A stretch of DNA of 46,363 bases from a virus: positions 1 to 46,363 of the IMG/VR virus record IMGVR_UViG_3300025849_000066. One strand, given 5' to 3'. The translations under genes were made by a program, and so were the position numbers. Each line of letters starts with the position of its first letter. Position 1 is the first letter of the stretch. Below the pieces are notes generated by a model. It was given only the letters and a program-made list of their open reading frames with translations, did no database searches and was not told the origin of the DNA. Below, piece by piece: positions 32,909 to 40,468 of the stretch.

Positions 32909-33236
32909 CAAGTTATTGCTGGGTATCGTTGTGCTGCTCCTGATTGTTTCTGTGAGCTTTGGTGGCATGTATTGGTATCGAGGTGTGGTGATTGGAGAAC
33001 AGAAGACTTTACTGGAAGAGCGGAAGAAGGCTCTGAATCTTTTAAAGAAAGATAGAGCAGCTCAGGATAAGGCAGATAATGAAAGGAAGCAGGAAGGGGA
33101 AAGAATTCAAAAAGGCAAAGAAGCTTTCAAAGGTAAATTAAATGAAGCGATTAAAGGCAACGATGCCGCTAACACTCCTATCCCTGATGATTCTAAGCGG
33201 ATGCTCAACGACCTATACAACAGTCAGCGTCCCTGA
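32892..33236 (+). CDS. Rz: Rz-like inner membrane spanin
   Basis: The 114-aa protein has an N-terminal membrane anchor (LLLGIVVLLLIVSVSFGGMYWY), then a charged coiled coil (EERKKALNLLKKDRAAQDKADNERK), and overlaps the endolysin gene. This is the usual i-spanin layout. With the lipoprotein encoded in its 3' half it fuses inner and outer membranes in the last lysis step. Confidence 0.88.
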   Translation: MQLIVNKLLLGIVVLLLIVSVSFGGMYWYRGVVIGEQKTLLEERKKALNLLKKDRAAQDKADNERKQEGERIQKGKEAFKGKLNEAIKGNDAANTPIPDDSKRMLNDLYNSQRP

Positions 33237-33393
33237 TAAATATCTACAACCAACGCCTTATCCCACCAACATTCCAGATACATTTGGACAATGTGTGGCA
33301 GAGGCTATCCCAGATTGGAAGTCAGCTTTAGATTCAGCTAACGCGGATAAAAAGGGAGCTTTAACATATAAGAAGGAAGTAAACAATGGCTAA
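33142..33393 (+). CDS. Rz1: Rz1-like outer membrane lipoprotein spanin
   Basis: The 83-aa product starts inside the Rz gene in another frame. The signal peptide ends in a lipobox LSGC with Cys21 as the lipidated residue, followed by a Pro-containing stretch (YLQPTPYPTNIPDTF). This embedded arrangement is typical of lambda-like Rz/Rz1 and points to a host with an outer membrane. The mature part is longer than lambda Rz1. Confidence 0.87.
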   Translation: MKRLKATMPLTLLSLMILSGCSTTYTTVSVPDKYLQPTPYPTNIPDTFGQCVAEAIPDWKSALDSANADKKGALTYKKEVNNG

Positions 33394-33664
33394 GAAAGGT
33401 GAGACTAAGGCTGGTGCAACAGACGACAGTAAGCGTCAACGTGCTTACAACTCTAGTCCCGAGCAGAAGAAACGTCGTGCCCAACGTAATGCTGCACGTC
33501 GTAAGATGGAGAAAGCAGGGAAGGTTAAGAAGGGAGATGGTAAGGATGTAGACCATAAAAATATGAATACTGCTAACAACAGTACATCAAACCTGAGAGT
33601 TCAATCCAAAGCTACCAACCGAGCACGTAACCGTGGAACCGGTGGTCGTAAGAAAGGTAAATAA
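33386..33664 (+). CDS. Small HNH-like basic protein
   Basis: The 92-aa, very basic protein ends GKDVDHKNMNTANNSTSNLRVQSKATNRARN, the VDH-N-N-NLR signature of HNH/ICEA-like nucleases. The region before it (SSPEQKKRRAQRNAARRKMEKAG) is a basic helix. It could be a minimal nicking endonuclease or a DNA-binding derivative. It sits between spanins and appendage proteins in the late unit, so a role at packaging is possible. A GGAAG ribosome site precedes it. Confidence 0.75.
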   Translation: MAKKGETKAGATDDSKRQRAYNSSPEQKKRRAQRNAARRKMEKAGKVKKGDGKDVDHKNMNTANNSTSNLRVQSKATNRARNRGTGGRKKGK

Positions 33665-33666
33665 TA

Positions 33667-34257
33667 ATGGCTAGTAATCAAAATGTTATAGTGCAGTCTC
33701 GTAAATTCTTCAACGCCCAAACCTCCCAAGACAATCGTTCATGGGTGGAAGCTGCCTCTGCATATTACCGTAAAGTGGGTGTATCGGATAAGCGTAATCT
33801 GGCTCAGGCTATGGCAGTTTATTTCTATAAGCTGAATTCTGGGTTGATTCCAACCCCAATCCCCTTGCTTCCAACTCAAGCTATTGTGGATAATGCTGGA
33901 ACAGTTCCTGTTCAGAACTCAGCAGGTGCTGCAATTGGCAATGGTACAGCAGCTGTGGCAAATAGCGCGGTAACAAGTGTACGATTACCTGCAACAGTGG
34001 CTGGTGTAGCTAACGCTGCAACACTACCAGTACAAACCTCTGCTGGAGTTTCTGTTGGTAAAGGTACTGTGGATGTAGCTTCTGGTGCCGTTTCATCTGT
34101 ACGCCTCCCAGCTACAATCGGGGCTGTGTCTAGTAAGGTGGAAGTTACTATCCCAGATGTTACCTTTATTACCTCAAGGAAAGCAGGTCAACATGATTCG
34201 GTAGCAATTACTTTCGTCGTAGCTAATGGCGTCATCATAGCTGCTTATGTAGCTTAA
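33667..34257 (+). CDS. Virion appendage protein with two internal repeats
   Basis: The 196-aa protein has an N-terminal helical part (VIVQSRKFFNAQTSQDNRSWVEAASAYYRKV). Two tandem repeats of about 43 residues follow, starting TVPVQNSAGAAIGNGTAAV and TLPVQTSAGVSVGKGTVDV, each ending SSVRLPAT or TSVRLPAT. A beta-rich end follows. The composition is that of a decoration or fibre protein. No family is recognised. Confidence 0.72.
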   Translation: MASNQNVIVQSRKFFNAQTSQDNRSWVEAASAYYRKVGVSDKRNLAQAMAVYFYKLNSGLIPTPIPLLPTQAIVDNAGTVPVQNSAGAAIGNGTAAVANSAVTSVRLPATVAGVANAATLPVQTSAGVSVGKGTVDVASGAVSSVRLPATIGAVSSKVEVTIPDVTFITSRKAGQHDSVAITFVVANGVIIAAYVA

Positions 34258-34267
34258 GGAGATATAA

Positions 34268-34876
34268 ATGGCTGATGTATTACACTCCTCTTTAACAGGA
34301 GCAGACTTACACGAAAGTAAAGGAGCTTCTACAGCAGCCTCGGGGCAGGTTGCTATTGCTACAGGCTTAGGAACTGCGGTGTTTGGAAACCTGTCCTATT
34401 CCCAATTGATAGGAGTGCCTGTTCTAGCTACAGTGGCTCTCTCAGGGAGTTACGCTGATTTAGTGGGGCGTCCTAACCTCTCAGCTGTAGCCACTTCTGG
34501 TGCTTATGCGGACTTATCAGGAAGGCCCTCATTGGCGTCAGTAGCAACATCCGGTAGCTATGTAGACCTGAGTAACAAGCCTATTATACCTCAAGTGTTT
34601 AATGTGAACACACCTCTTACAGCTACTCCCATTATCAAATGTTATTTTGTGGATTGTGTTGCGGGGCTGTGGTCAATTACTCCTACAGGGTTTACTACAA
34701 TTCATTCTGTACAGGTTACAACGAGTTCTGGTGGGACTACTCCGGGAGGTGCAGCTGTTGCTAACTTAGCGGCTTATTCGACTTCTTCTATTACGGGGAG
34801 TGTTATTGTACTAGGACCTACTGGCAATACGTTGGGAACAACTCATCAAGTATCTGTTCTGGTAATTGGAGTTTAA
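34268..34876 (+). CDS. Head- or tail-fibre-like protein
   Basis: The 202-aa protein starts MADVLHSSLTGADLHESKGAS, similar to head-fibre/fibre leaders in many phages, and has three degenerate repeats of the SGSYADLSGRP type common in phage fibres. The C-terminal half is beta-rich (GSVIVLGPTGNTLGTTHQVSVLVIGV). It is the last gene of the rightward unit. Confidence 0.77.
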   Translation: MADVLHSSLTGADLHESKGASTAASGQVAIATGLGTAVFGNLSYSQLIGVPVLATVALSGSYADLVGRPNLSAVATSGAYADLSGRPSLASVATSGSYVDLSNKPIIPQVFNVNTPLTATPIIKCYFVDCVAGLWSITPTGFTTIHSVQVTTSSGGTTPGGAAVANLAAYSTSSITGSVIVLGPTGNTLGTTHQVSVLVIGV

Positions 34877-34912
34877 TGCTAGAAGGGAGATTTGAAGGGA
34901 ATTAAGAAATGA

Positions 34913-34941
34913 AAAGAGGCCCCTTGATTGGGGCCTTCTTT
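34913..34941. terminator. Bidirectional intrinsic terminator at the convergence point
   Basis: AAAGAGGCCCC and GGGGCCTTCTTT pair around TTGATT with one bulged base, giving U-runs on both strands. It lies between the end of the rightward virion unit and the end of the leftward replication unit, and should stop both. Confidence 0.9.
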
Positions 34942-34986
34942 GTTTACATTAGTCTGTTCCTAATAGTCAAGATAGGGATCACCCCC

Positions 34987-35928
34987 TTATTGTGAATTAG
35001 TGTGTTTAACACCCCTCACTCGCTTAGTAGAACGGAACACATGTCCTTCTGCCGAGCGGTACGCCTCGAATGCACTTTGAGATGCATATGAGAGTGTATC
35101 AAGTTTAACAACATCAGTGCTACCTGTAACTGGGTCACGAACCTCATCATCCTCGTAGTACAAGGCCATGTTTGGATGGCTCTTATCATACGCACGAATC
35201 CGCAGATACACCTCCTCCAACAGCTTCACATCATAGACGTTGTATTCAACCATATACTTCCAAGCTTCTCCCTTCCCTGCCATACAATCAATCCACAGCT
35301 GGAAATCAGTATCCAGTTTAGGGGTTTCAATCCCTAAGTAGATACCAAGCTCTTTCAGAGAATTCGCTGGAAAGCGGAAATACTTTTTCGCAATCTTGCA
35401 AGTATCCACCATCTTAAACGCCGACGGCATCCCGAGGCCGTGATAAGCAAACCGGCTATTGAGATAAGTGAAGTCGAAACGTATCCCATTGTGTGCAATA
35501 GCCACATCACACTCATCCAACAAACGCCACACACTACTAACCACTTCAAAGTCATCCTCCTCTCCATAACCCCCTTTAGGGACTTTACGATAGTTAGGAA
35601 TGGCATCTGCTAACACCTCTTCAGAGCCTAACCACTTAGCTGACCAAGTGAGAAGGAAGCTTCGTTGCTTCACTTGTACTGGAGCTAAGAACTGTTTGAA
35701 GCGGCCCCATACATACCCCAGTTCTGGGGAAGTTTCCAAGTCGAAGATTAAAACCTTTGGTGCGTTCTTAGGTTTATCCTGTTTGTTATACAGGGACTGA
35801 TTTAAGATATACCAGACAGAAGATGCCATGGAACGTTTGCCAAACACTTTCTCAGCAATATCACGATGTTTAACTTTAGCTTTCTTTAAGGCAACTACAG
35901 CAGAGATTTGCTCTGTTGAGTAATTCAT
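34987..35928 (-). CDS. DEDD-type 3'-5' exonuclease (RNase H-like)
   Basis: The 313-aa protein has the ExoI motif VLIFDLETSPE (59-69), ExoII HNGIRFDFTYLNSR and ExoIII YNVYDVKLLEEV, preceded by an N-terminal HTH-like segment (KVKHRDIAEKVFGKR). It is a stand-alone exonuclease, although the family A polymerase at 41089-43035 also carries exonuclease motifs. It may act in recombination, host DNA degradation or repair. The ribosome site is AAGGAAG after a run of AAT repeats. Confidence 0.87.
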   Translation of the reverse strand: MNYSTEQISAVVALKKAKVKHRDIAEKVFGKRSMASSVWYILNQSLYNKQDKPKNAPKVLIFDLETSPELGYVWGRFKQFLAPVQVKQRSFLLTWSAKWLGSEEVLADAIPNYRKVPKGGYGEEDDFEVVSSVWRLLDECDVAIAHNGIRFDFTYLNSRFAYHGLGMPSAFKMVDTCKIAKKYFRFPANSLKELGIYLGIETPKLDTDFQLWIDCMAGKGEAWKYMVEYNVYDVKLLEEVYLRIRAYDKSHPNMALYYEDDEVRDPVTGSTDVVKLDTLSYASQSAFEAYRSAEGHVFRSTKRVRGVKHTNSQ

Positions 35929-35966
35929 TAGTCTTCCTTTTTATTATTTTTATTATCTAGAAGGTT

Positions 35967-36038
35967 TTATAGTTTATTGATACGACTATCTTGCATAAAA
36001 GATATAACAATTAGAATTATAATGGATAGAGTTGTCAT
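35967..36038 (-). CDS. Tiny hydrophobic peptide (23 aa)
   Basis: MTTLSIIILIVISFMQDSRINKL begins at the ATGA overlap with the peptidase stop. A single hydrophobic segment and a short polar tail fit a membrane micropeptide. It is too short for family assignment and may be fortuitous. Confidence 0.35.
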   Translation of the reverse strand: MTTLSIIILIVISFMQDSRINKL

Positions 36039-36511
36039 TCAGCTTTACTCCAAACTACAACATCACCACCGCTCATTGGGTCTACCGTACAAGCTTCGAT
36101 AATAGCTTTTACCGAATCACCTCCGCGATACATAACGTAATTCGCCACTTGAGAGCCACTGCCAATAGCCCAATGTACTCCATCTGGTATCTCAATGATT
36201 CGTAAGTTTGAACTGTCATCGTCTTTCGCCACATAGTAGTTTCCATTATCAGTTACAACAATGGAGGTGAATTCATCATCAGTGTCCAGTGTACTACCAA
36301 CCTGAACGCCCTCTTTCAGAATCGAATCTAACATCAGGCGGCTATGAACAAATCCAGCCAAACCATAAGCTAGGACATTCTTACCACACAGACTGTGGCC
36401 CTCACCCTCTACATCAAAGATTTTAGGAAACCCGTCTGACATAATCTTGCCACCAACAGACGCTCGGGTGTCTGATGCGAGAATACCATCTTTAAGTGCG
36501 ATTGTTGTCAT
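36035..36511 (-). CDS. HslV/proteasome-beta-like threonine peptidase
   Basis: The 158-aa protein starts MTTIALKDGILASDTRASVG. Removal of Met1 would expose Thr2, as in HslV and proteasome beta subunits. Asp14 and Lys30 (GFPKIFDV) align with the catalytic Asp17 and Lys33 of that family, and WAIGSGSQVANY with the AIGSGG helix. It lacks a partner HslU-like ATPase in this genome. It could be a self-compartmentalised peptidase, borrow a host ATPase, or process phage proteins. Its presence beside an amide-ligase system is notable. Confidence 0.82.
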   Translation of the reverse strand: MTTIALKDGILASDTRASVGGKIMSDGFPKIFDVEGEGHSLCGKNVLAYGLAGFVHSRLMLDSILKEGVQVGSTLDTDDEFTSIVVTDNGNYYVAKDDDSSNLRIIEIPDGVHWAIGSGSQVANYVMYRGGDSVKAIIEACTVDPMSGGDVVVWSKAE

Positions 36512-36672
36512 TAGAATTTTTCCTTAATAAGTTTCTCAATAGAATCTTTGAATTCCTTGGTAACAATCTCAGTGTTAACTGGGCCAATACCAATCATGAG
36601 TCCAAGCTCTAAAATAATAATACCAATAACTGCCAAAGGAATTGCTACAGCATTACGGATAAACTTAATCAT
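36511..36672 (-). CDS. Small membrane protein (53 aa)
   Basis: It starts MIKFIRNAVAIPLAVIGIII, with a long hydrophobic segment to about residue 32, then a charged helical tail ending LIKEKF. GAAGGGGAA is the ribosome site, inside the end of the upstream gene, and the stop overlaps the peptidase start (TAATG). Coupling to the HslV-like peptidase suggests co-expression. Not recognised. Confidence 0.68.
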   Translation of the reverse strand: MIKFIRNAVAIPLAVIGIIILELGLMIGIGPVNTEIVTKEFKDSIEKLIKEKF

Positions 36673-36673
36673 T

Positions 36674-36979
36674 CTATTCCCCTTCAACTATATCTAATTC
36701 ATAAATGAATGCCGAATTACAGAGGGCATGGGCTAAATGTGGTAGGCCACTCTCAGGGTCTAATTTTTCCCCTTTCGCATGAGCAATGAGGTGGCGTATT
36801 AAAGCTGCCTTATAACGCTCTCTGCCCTCTTCTACTTGACGCCAGCTGTGTGCTGCATACTTACGTGCCCCGAATGTCAACACCTGCCCTAGGCCTTCCA
36901 GGGCATTAGGCATTCCATCAAACACTAAGTCCATTCTAACTTTATTCCCGTCAAACTTTAAACCAGCACGCTCTGTCAT
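36674..36979 (-). CDS. dATP/dGTP diphosphohydrolase N-terminal-type protein (DUF5664-like)
   Basis: The 101-aa protein has GLKFDGNKVRMDLVFDGMP, VLTFGARKYAAHSWRQ, RYKAALIRHLIAHAKGEKLDPESGLPHLAHALCN. These are the hallmarks of the small MazG-like phage family related to dATP/dGTP pyrophosphohydrolases. His and acidic residues would bind Mg and the triphosphate. It probably adjusts the dNTP pool. No PurZ-like gene is seen, so there is no sign of a 2-aminoadenine genome. Confidence 0.85.
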   Translation of the reverse strand: MTERAGLKFDGNKVRMDLVFDGMPNALEGLGQVLTFGARKYAAHSWRQVEEGRERYKAALIRHLIAHAKGEKLDPESGLPHLAHALCNSAFIYELDIVEGE

Positions 36980-37458
36980 TACTCATCTCCATGGGATTGA
37001 AGGTCAACACGTCCAGCTTCTTCATATTCAGTTACTAGGTGGGTGGTTACCCCTAATGAGCGAAGATGTCTGGCTACATGTGGGAGGTCATCAAAAGCAC
37101 ACAGAATGTTATCCACCCCAACCTGCTTAACTACTTCCTCTTTAAAATGGATGTCTTTACGGCTATCGTCATATTGGCGCATGATGAGCTGGGAATAAGG
37201 TACGTCATTTCTTTTTAACCACGCCTCTGTGATATCTCTAACAACTTCATTTCGACCTGTTAATATAATAATTTCATATAAACTATCCAAAGAGTCTAAC
37301 AACTCAATGTTGTCTTTAATAGGAGTGTCGTCGATAGCAGCTTTATTAAACTCATCCCAACTACGTGGCAAGTGCATATCCTTCTTAGGGAGAAGGTGTA
37401 AACGATGTCTCCCATCAGACAAAGTTCCATCTAAATCAAAGATTACAATGTCTTTCAT
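36979..37458 (-). CDS. HAD-superfamily phosphatase (polynucleotide 3'-phosphatase / nucleotidase-like)
   Basis: The 159-aa protein has motif I FDLDGTLSDGRHR (Asp8, Asp10), motif II ILTGRNE and a late CAFDDLPHVARHL, matching the phosphatase domain of T4-type polynucleotide kinase-like HAD enzymes. The kinase half is absent. It may repair 3'-phosphate ends or dephosphorylate nucleotides. It shares overlap junctions with both neighbours in a nucleotide-metabolism stretch. Confidence 0.85.
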   Translation of the reverse strand: MKDIVIFDLDGTLSDGRHRLHLLPKKDMHLPRSWDEFNKAAIDDTPIKDNIELLDSLDSLYEIIILTGRNEVVRDITEAWLKRNDVPYSQLIMRQYDDSRKDIHFKEEVVKQVGVDNILCAFDDLPHVARHLRSLGVTTHLVTEYEEAGRVDLQSHGDE

Positions 37459-37604
37459 AAGCCTCTCTTAATCCAAAGCTCAGCCATGCTGTAATAAGCC
37501 ATGGCTGTTGCTTCATCGTTATTGTCTAAGGCTATGTCTTGCATAGCCCTGCACCATTCAGAACATGTAACAGCTCCTTGTTCCCAGTCTTCCTTATTCC
37601 ACAT
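37455..37604 (-). CDS. Small 49-aa protein of unknown function
   Basis: It starts MWNKEDWEQGAVTCSEWCRAM and ends AELWIKRGL, overlapping the HAD gene start (ATGA) and the end of the 55-aa gene. Trp-rich and helical. Tight packing supports that it is translated. Confidence 0.6.
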   Translation of the reverse strand: MWNKEDWEQGAVTCSEWCRAMQDIALDNNDEATAMAYYSMAELWIKRGL

Positions 37605-37761
37605 CTTCCGTAGGTGCCTCCAACTTAACTACCGCAATTTGAGCGGAAGCCAGTTGCTCCCCTTCTAACTTTTCCTTAAGGAGGTCTTTAACCAGATTAC
37701 TAATGTCTAGAGCCTCTTCATCAGATGATGCATTAAACAGTACGCTTAAATTGTATTTCAT
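37594..37761 (-). CDS. Small 55-aa acidic protein
   Basis: It starts MKYNLSVLFNASSDEEALDI and ends EAPTEDVE. A strong TAGGAG ribosome site lies inside the end of the 28-aa gene. One beta strand, then an amphipathic helix (NLVKDLLKEKLEGEQ). Not recognised. Confidence 0.65.
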   Translation of the reverse strand: MKYNLSVLFNASSDEEALDISNLVKDLLKEKLEGEQLASAQIAVVKLEAPTEDVE

Positions 37762-37844
37762 TGTATAACTCCTAAATGTATGAATAGGTAAATTACAACA
37801 AATGCTGCAATGTGTGAACCAATAGCATCAATGAGTATTCGCAT
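37758..37844 (-). CDS. Small membrane peptide (28 aa)
   Basis: MRILIDAIGSHIAAFVVIYL is followed by FIHLGVIQ. A single hydrophobic helix with AGGTGA 8 nt upstream; its stop overlaps the next start (ATGA). One of several tiny hydrophobic ORFs in the leftward unit. Confidence 0.5.
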   Translation of the reverse strand: MRILIDAIGSHIAAFVVIYLFIHLGVIQ

Positions 37845-38049
37845 TAACAATCACCTGACGACGGGTTTCTTCAGGGTCTGTTCGGATAGCTAAAAGCATC
37901 ACCATAATTTCCACACGCTCTTGCTCATTGAATTGTGAGAAGTATGAACGTACATCATTCTCAACTTTATCTTGAGCTAGATTCATGGCTAACATGGCTC
38001 GATTGTAATTGCGTAACTTGATGTCTTCAATATCATTAAACTTGCTCAT
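37828..38049 (-). CDS. Small helical protein (73 aa)
   Basis: It starts MSKFNDIEDIKLRNYNRAML and ends VIVNANTH. The start lies inside the HNH gene end, with GGAAG upstream. A longer in-frame ORF reaches back through the HNH gene but is rejected because that gene explains it. Likely an all-helical charged protein; no family recognised. Confidence 0.68.
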   Translation of the reverse strand: MSKFNDIEDIKLRNYNRAMLAMNLAQDKVENDVRSYFSQFNEQERVEIMVMLLAIRTDPEETRRQVIVNANTH

Positions 38050-38443
38050 CGTCTTCCTTATTATTATTTTTATAGGTCTTTCGTGTTTCGTTTTCTTCTT
38101 TGGTTTTAACCTTGTGACATCCCACACATAACACCTGTAACCCCTCGGATTCACAAAATAATCTCTGGATAACATTATCCCATGAGACGAAGCCGGAAAG
38201 TGGAACTACAGAATCTATGTGGTCTACTCTAACCTCTTTAGAAGGAAACATGGAATGACACTCATTACATTCATAATGCTCCGCCATTCTCCCGCTAGAT
38301 TGATTAACTTGTTTACCCTTCTTTGCTGCGTTTAAGATTTGGAATCTAGGAGGCCATTTTAAAGAACCTGTTCTTAATATACCTTTAATAAAACTTTCAA
38401 ATCTACTTTGTGTCCACTCACCATTGTTGTAGGGACTTTTCAT
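38036..38443 (-). CDS. HNH endonuclease
   Basis: The 135-aa protein has a zinc-finger-supported HNH core: CNECHSMFPSKEVRVDHIDSVVPLSGF, then NVIQRLFC and LQVLCVGCHKVKTKEEN (two CxxC pairs and the DH-N-H residues). In T7-like genomes this position near SSB and 5'-3' exonuclease is taken by endonuclease I, so it may resolve replication or recombination intermediates. It could also be a homing nuclease, but it interrupts nothing. Its start follows a LENE/GGAG junction. Confidence 0.85.
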   Translation of the reverse strand: MKSPYNNGEWTQSRFESFIKGILRTGSLKWPPRFQILNAAKKGKQVNQSSGRMAEHYECNECHSMFPSKEVRVDHIDSVVPLSGFVSWDNVIQRLFCESEGLQVLCVGCHKVKTKEENETRKTYKNNNKEDDEQV

Positions 38444-38709
38444 TCGTTCTCCAAGTCAGGTGTTCCAAGATTAATCAGATGACCCTCCCACCATTCCTGA
38501 CGTTTGTCATATCCTAAAGAGTCTAAATGACGTTTAGTTTCTGGGTTAGGAGATACCACTAAATCCCTTCCTTTCAAGGCTGCACGGCCTTCAATTCTAT
38601 AACTCTTGTAAACTATGAATCTTTCACCAGATCGTTTCCCCCATCCAGCTTTAATCTCTACTTCATCCCCTATCTGGATGTTTCCAGTGTTTAGGTGTTC
38701 CATCCTCAT
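38440..38709 (-). CDS. SH3/KOW-like LENE-tailed protein
   Basis: The 89-aa protein has NIQIGDEVEIKAGWGKRSGERFIVYKSYR, the same G-D-E-V start pattern as the left-arm small proteins, and ends TPDLENE, encoded by TTG GAG AAC GAA TGA. The start (GAGAGG ribosome site) lies 47 nt inside the end of the 5'-3' exonuclease gene. ATG 38703 is an alternative. It shows that the tailed family also occurs among the replication genes. Confidence 0.77.
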   Translation of the reverse strand: MRMEHLNTGNIQIGDEVEIKAGWGKRSGERFIVYKSYRIEGRAALKGRDLVVSPNPETKRHLDSLGYDKRQEWWEGHLINLGTPDLENE

Positions 38710-39457
38710 TTACCTCTCGAATCATGTAAGCCAAGTGAGCCTGTTCTTCTAAACGTTCAAGAGCTTCTTCACCATATTTTTCAGTGTACGCACCAAGGAC
38801 TGCTTCATACAATTCGGATTCTGTTGAACATCCGTCCAAGAGTTTATGTGTCCGTATTGGTCCACAACCTTGTAATCCATCATACGTGTCAGTTAAATCG
38901 CCAGTAAGTATTTGGGCGTACAGAAATTTTGTGCCAGTTCCAATGAGTTTCTTTGACCCTTTGAGTTCAAGGGTCCCGAATTCATCAACCCATGCTGGTC
39001 CCCAAGAACCTTGCTTTCCACATTCCCATGTGTAATGATAACCGGGGGATTGTTTAAGATCTTTATCTCTGGAACATATAATAGTGTTGCGTTCCGATAG
39101 ATATAAGGTCTGTTCAATACACAATGCATCATCTGCCTCCATGCCATCAACTACAATGGCACCCCATTTAGCTTTTAGATATGCCTTGATATAACTGTAA
39201 TGGAAAGGTTTAATATTTTTACGATTACCTTTATATTTACGTTGCTTCGCCATTTTAAAACGGAAGTTACCCACACCGGTTAAATAGATGGTAGGAGCTT
39301 CCGTAGCGTACACAGCTGAGCAAATATCCCTTACAAGATTATCAATGCGTTCGTTCACATCTTCTAATGGAGATGGAATAATCTCTCCATCTACGTTCTG
39401 TTGGGTGGCAAACCCCACCTCATATAAAATTAAATCACCGTCGATTAATGGACGCAT
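38663..39457 (-). CDS. 5'-3' exonuclease (T7 gp6 / FEN-like)
   Basis: The 264-aa protein has LIDGDLILYEVGFA at the N terminus, FRFKMAKQRKYKGNRKN (arch basic region), GMEADDALCIEQ (metal-binding acidic cluster), CSRDKDLKQSPG and GDLTDTYDGLQGCGPIRTHKLL (helix-hairpin-helix). These are the ordered motifs of the FEN/gp6 family. It removes RNA primers and degrades DNA ends during recombination. The next start lies within its 3' end. Confidence 0.9.
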   Translation of the reverse strand: MRPLIDGDLILYEVGFATQQNVDGEIIPSPLEDVNERIDNLVRDICSAVYATEAPTIYLTGVGNFRFKMAKQRKYKGNRKNIKPFHYSYIKAYLKAKWGAIVVDGMEADDALCIEQTLYLSERNTIICSRDKDLKQSPGYHYTWECGKQGSWGPAWVDEFGTLELKGSKKLIGTGTKFLYAQILTGDLTDTYDGLQGCGPIRTHKLLDGCSTESELYEAVLGAYTEKYGEEALERLEEQAHLAYMIREVNEDGTPKHWKHPDRG

Positions 39458-39514
39458 TCTTCACCATTTTATTATATGCACCTTCCTTGGCGCTTTATTA
39501 TTATTATTTAGGTA

Positions 39515-40246
39515 TTACCAAGGTTCATCATCACCGTAGGTGGTTGATTCAGGCTCTTGAGAAACCCCCTGCGGCTTCACATCAGCTTTAGGCTTATCAT
39601 CCTTAGGCTTAGTTTCAGCACCTCCCAGAAGACGTTCTAGAGGGCTTCCTGCATATTCCAGATTGCTCTGGATTTTCTCTTGCAACCAAGTTGGCAAGCT
39701 CTTGAAGATTTCCAAATCTGGATTATCCAAGTCAAACACCTTGACTGGATTCTTCAATTCAGCTGGAACAAAGCCCTTCATGATTGGAGACACTGCACCA
39801 ATCTTAGATTTACCATTACCTTTCTTACCAATTGTAACCGTGCAAGGTTCATTTGCTAAAGCAGCAAAGTTTCCTTTGTGAATATTATGAGGGTCAATCC
39901 CTTTATAACGTTTAGTGGAGCTTGCCAAGTCATTGTCTAAAGGGAATACATGGAAATCTTCACTCATCCAACGTGGCTTATCTTCAACATCATTACCCGC
40001 TTCATCCTTCATGAACTCTGTAGTGAATTCATAGGTGAGCATAATCTTTGGAGCTGGAGCCTTATCCGTATCAACTTCAAAACCCCCCTTACCTCCATTC
40101 AAAGCTTGGTTCCAACTGTCTCGTGTTTGTAATCCCAAGTCAATCACCTGAGCTACACGGCAAGGATAAGAATCCACCGCCAATTCATCTTGCTCAACGC
40201 GTTTAGTTTTAGTAAACTGAGTTGTTTCTTTAGCTGTTAAACCCAT
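39515..40246 (-). CDS. Single-stranded DNA-binding protein, T7 gp2.5-like
   Basis: The 243-aa protein has an OB-fold-like body and a flexible acidic C-terminal tail rich in Lys/Pro then Glu/Asp (STTYGDDEPW) with a terminal aromatic residue, as in T7 gp2.5, where the tail contacts polymerase and helicase. SSB position beside exonuclease and polymerase fits. The ribosome site is AGAGGAA after an AAT-repeat run. Confidence 0.87.
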   Translation of the reverse strand: MGLTAKETTQFTKTKRVEQDELAVDSYPCRVAQVIDLGLQTRDSWNQALNGGKGGFEVDTDKAPAPKIMLTYEFTTEFMKDEAGNDVEDKPRWMSEDFHVFPLDNDLASSTKRYKGIDPHNIHKGNFAALANEPCTVTIGKKGNGKSKIGAVSPIMKGFVPAELKNPVKVFDLDNPDLEIFKSLPTWLQEKIQSNLEYAGSPLERLLGGAETKPKDDKPKADVKPQGVSQEPESTTYGDDEPW

Positions 40247-40267
40247 GGGTTTTAATTCCTCTTATTA

Positions 40268-40468
40268 TTATTGTTTGTTTACTGAATTAATATTAATGAT
40301 TAACATTTCCTCTGTGTCATCTGGATTGAAGACACAATAGGTTTCCTTCTTCTTCCCTTTAAACGCAATGATGTTGGCAATCACACCTTTTGTACCTTCT
40401 TCGATTTGTCCGCCATCCCAAGTGATTAATTTATTTGTAACAGCTTCATCACCAATTTTTAGTTTCAT
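40268..40468 (-). CDS. Small SH3/KOW-like protein without LENE
   Basis: The 66-aa protein starts MKLKIGDEAVTNKLI and has GTKGVIANIIAF and TYCVFNPDDTEEMLII strands, clearly of the local SH3-like group, but ends NSVNKQ. Its start overlaps the TGA of an upstream LENE sequence, with GGAG in place. Confidence 0.75.
   Translation of the reverse strand: MKLKIGDEAVTNKLITWDGGQIEEGTKGVIANIIAFKGKKKETYCVFNPDDTEEMLIININSVNKQ

Noticed and set aside
36674-36979. Evidence for a 2-aminoadenine (Z) genome from the dATP/dGTP hydrolase-like protein
   Set aside because: No PurZ- or DatZ-like gene is visible; this small family is also common in phages with ordinary DNA.
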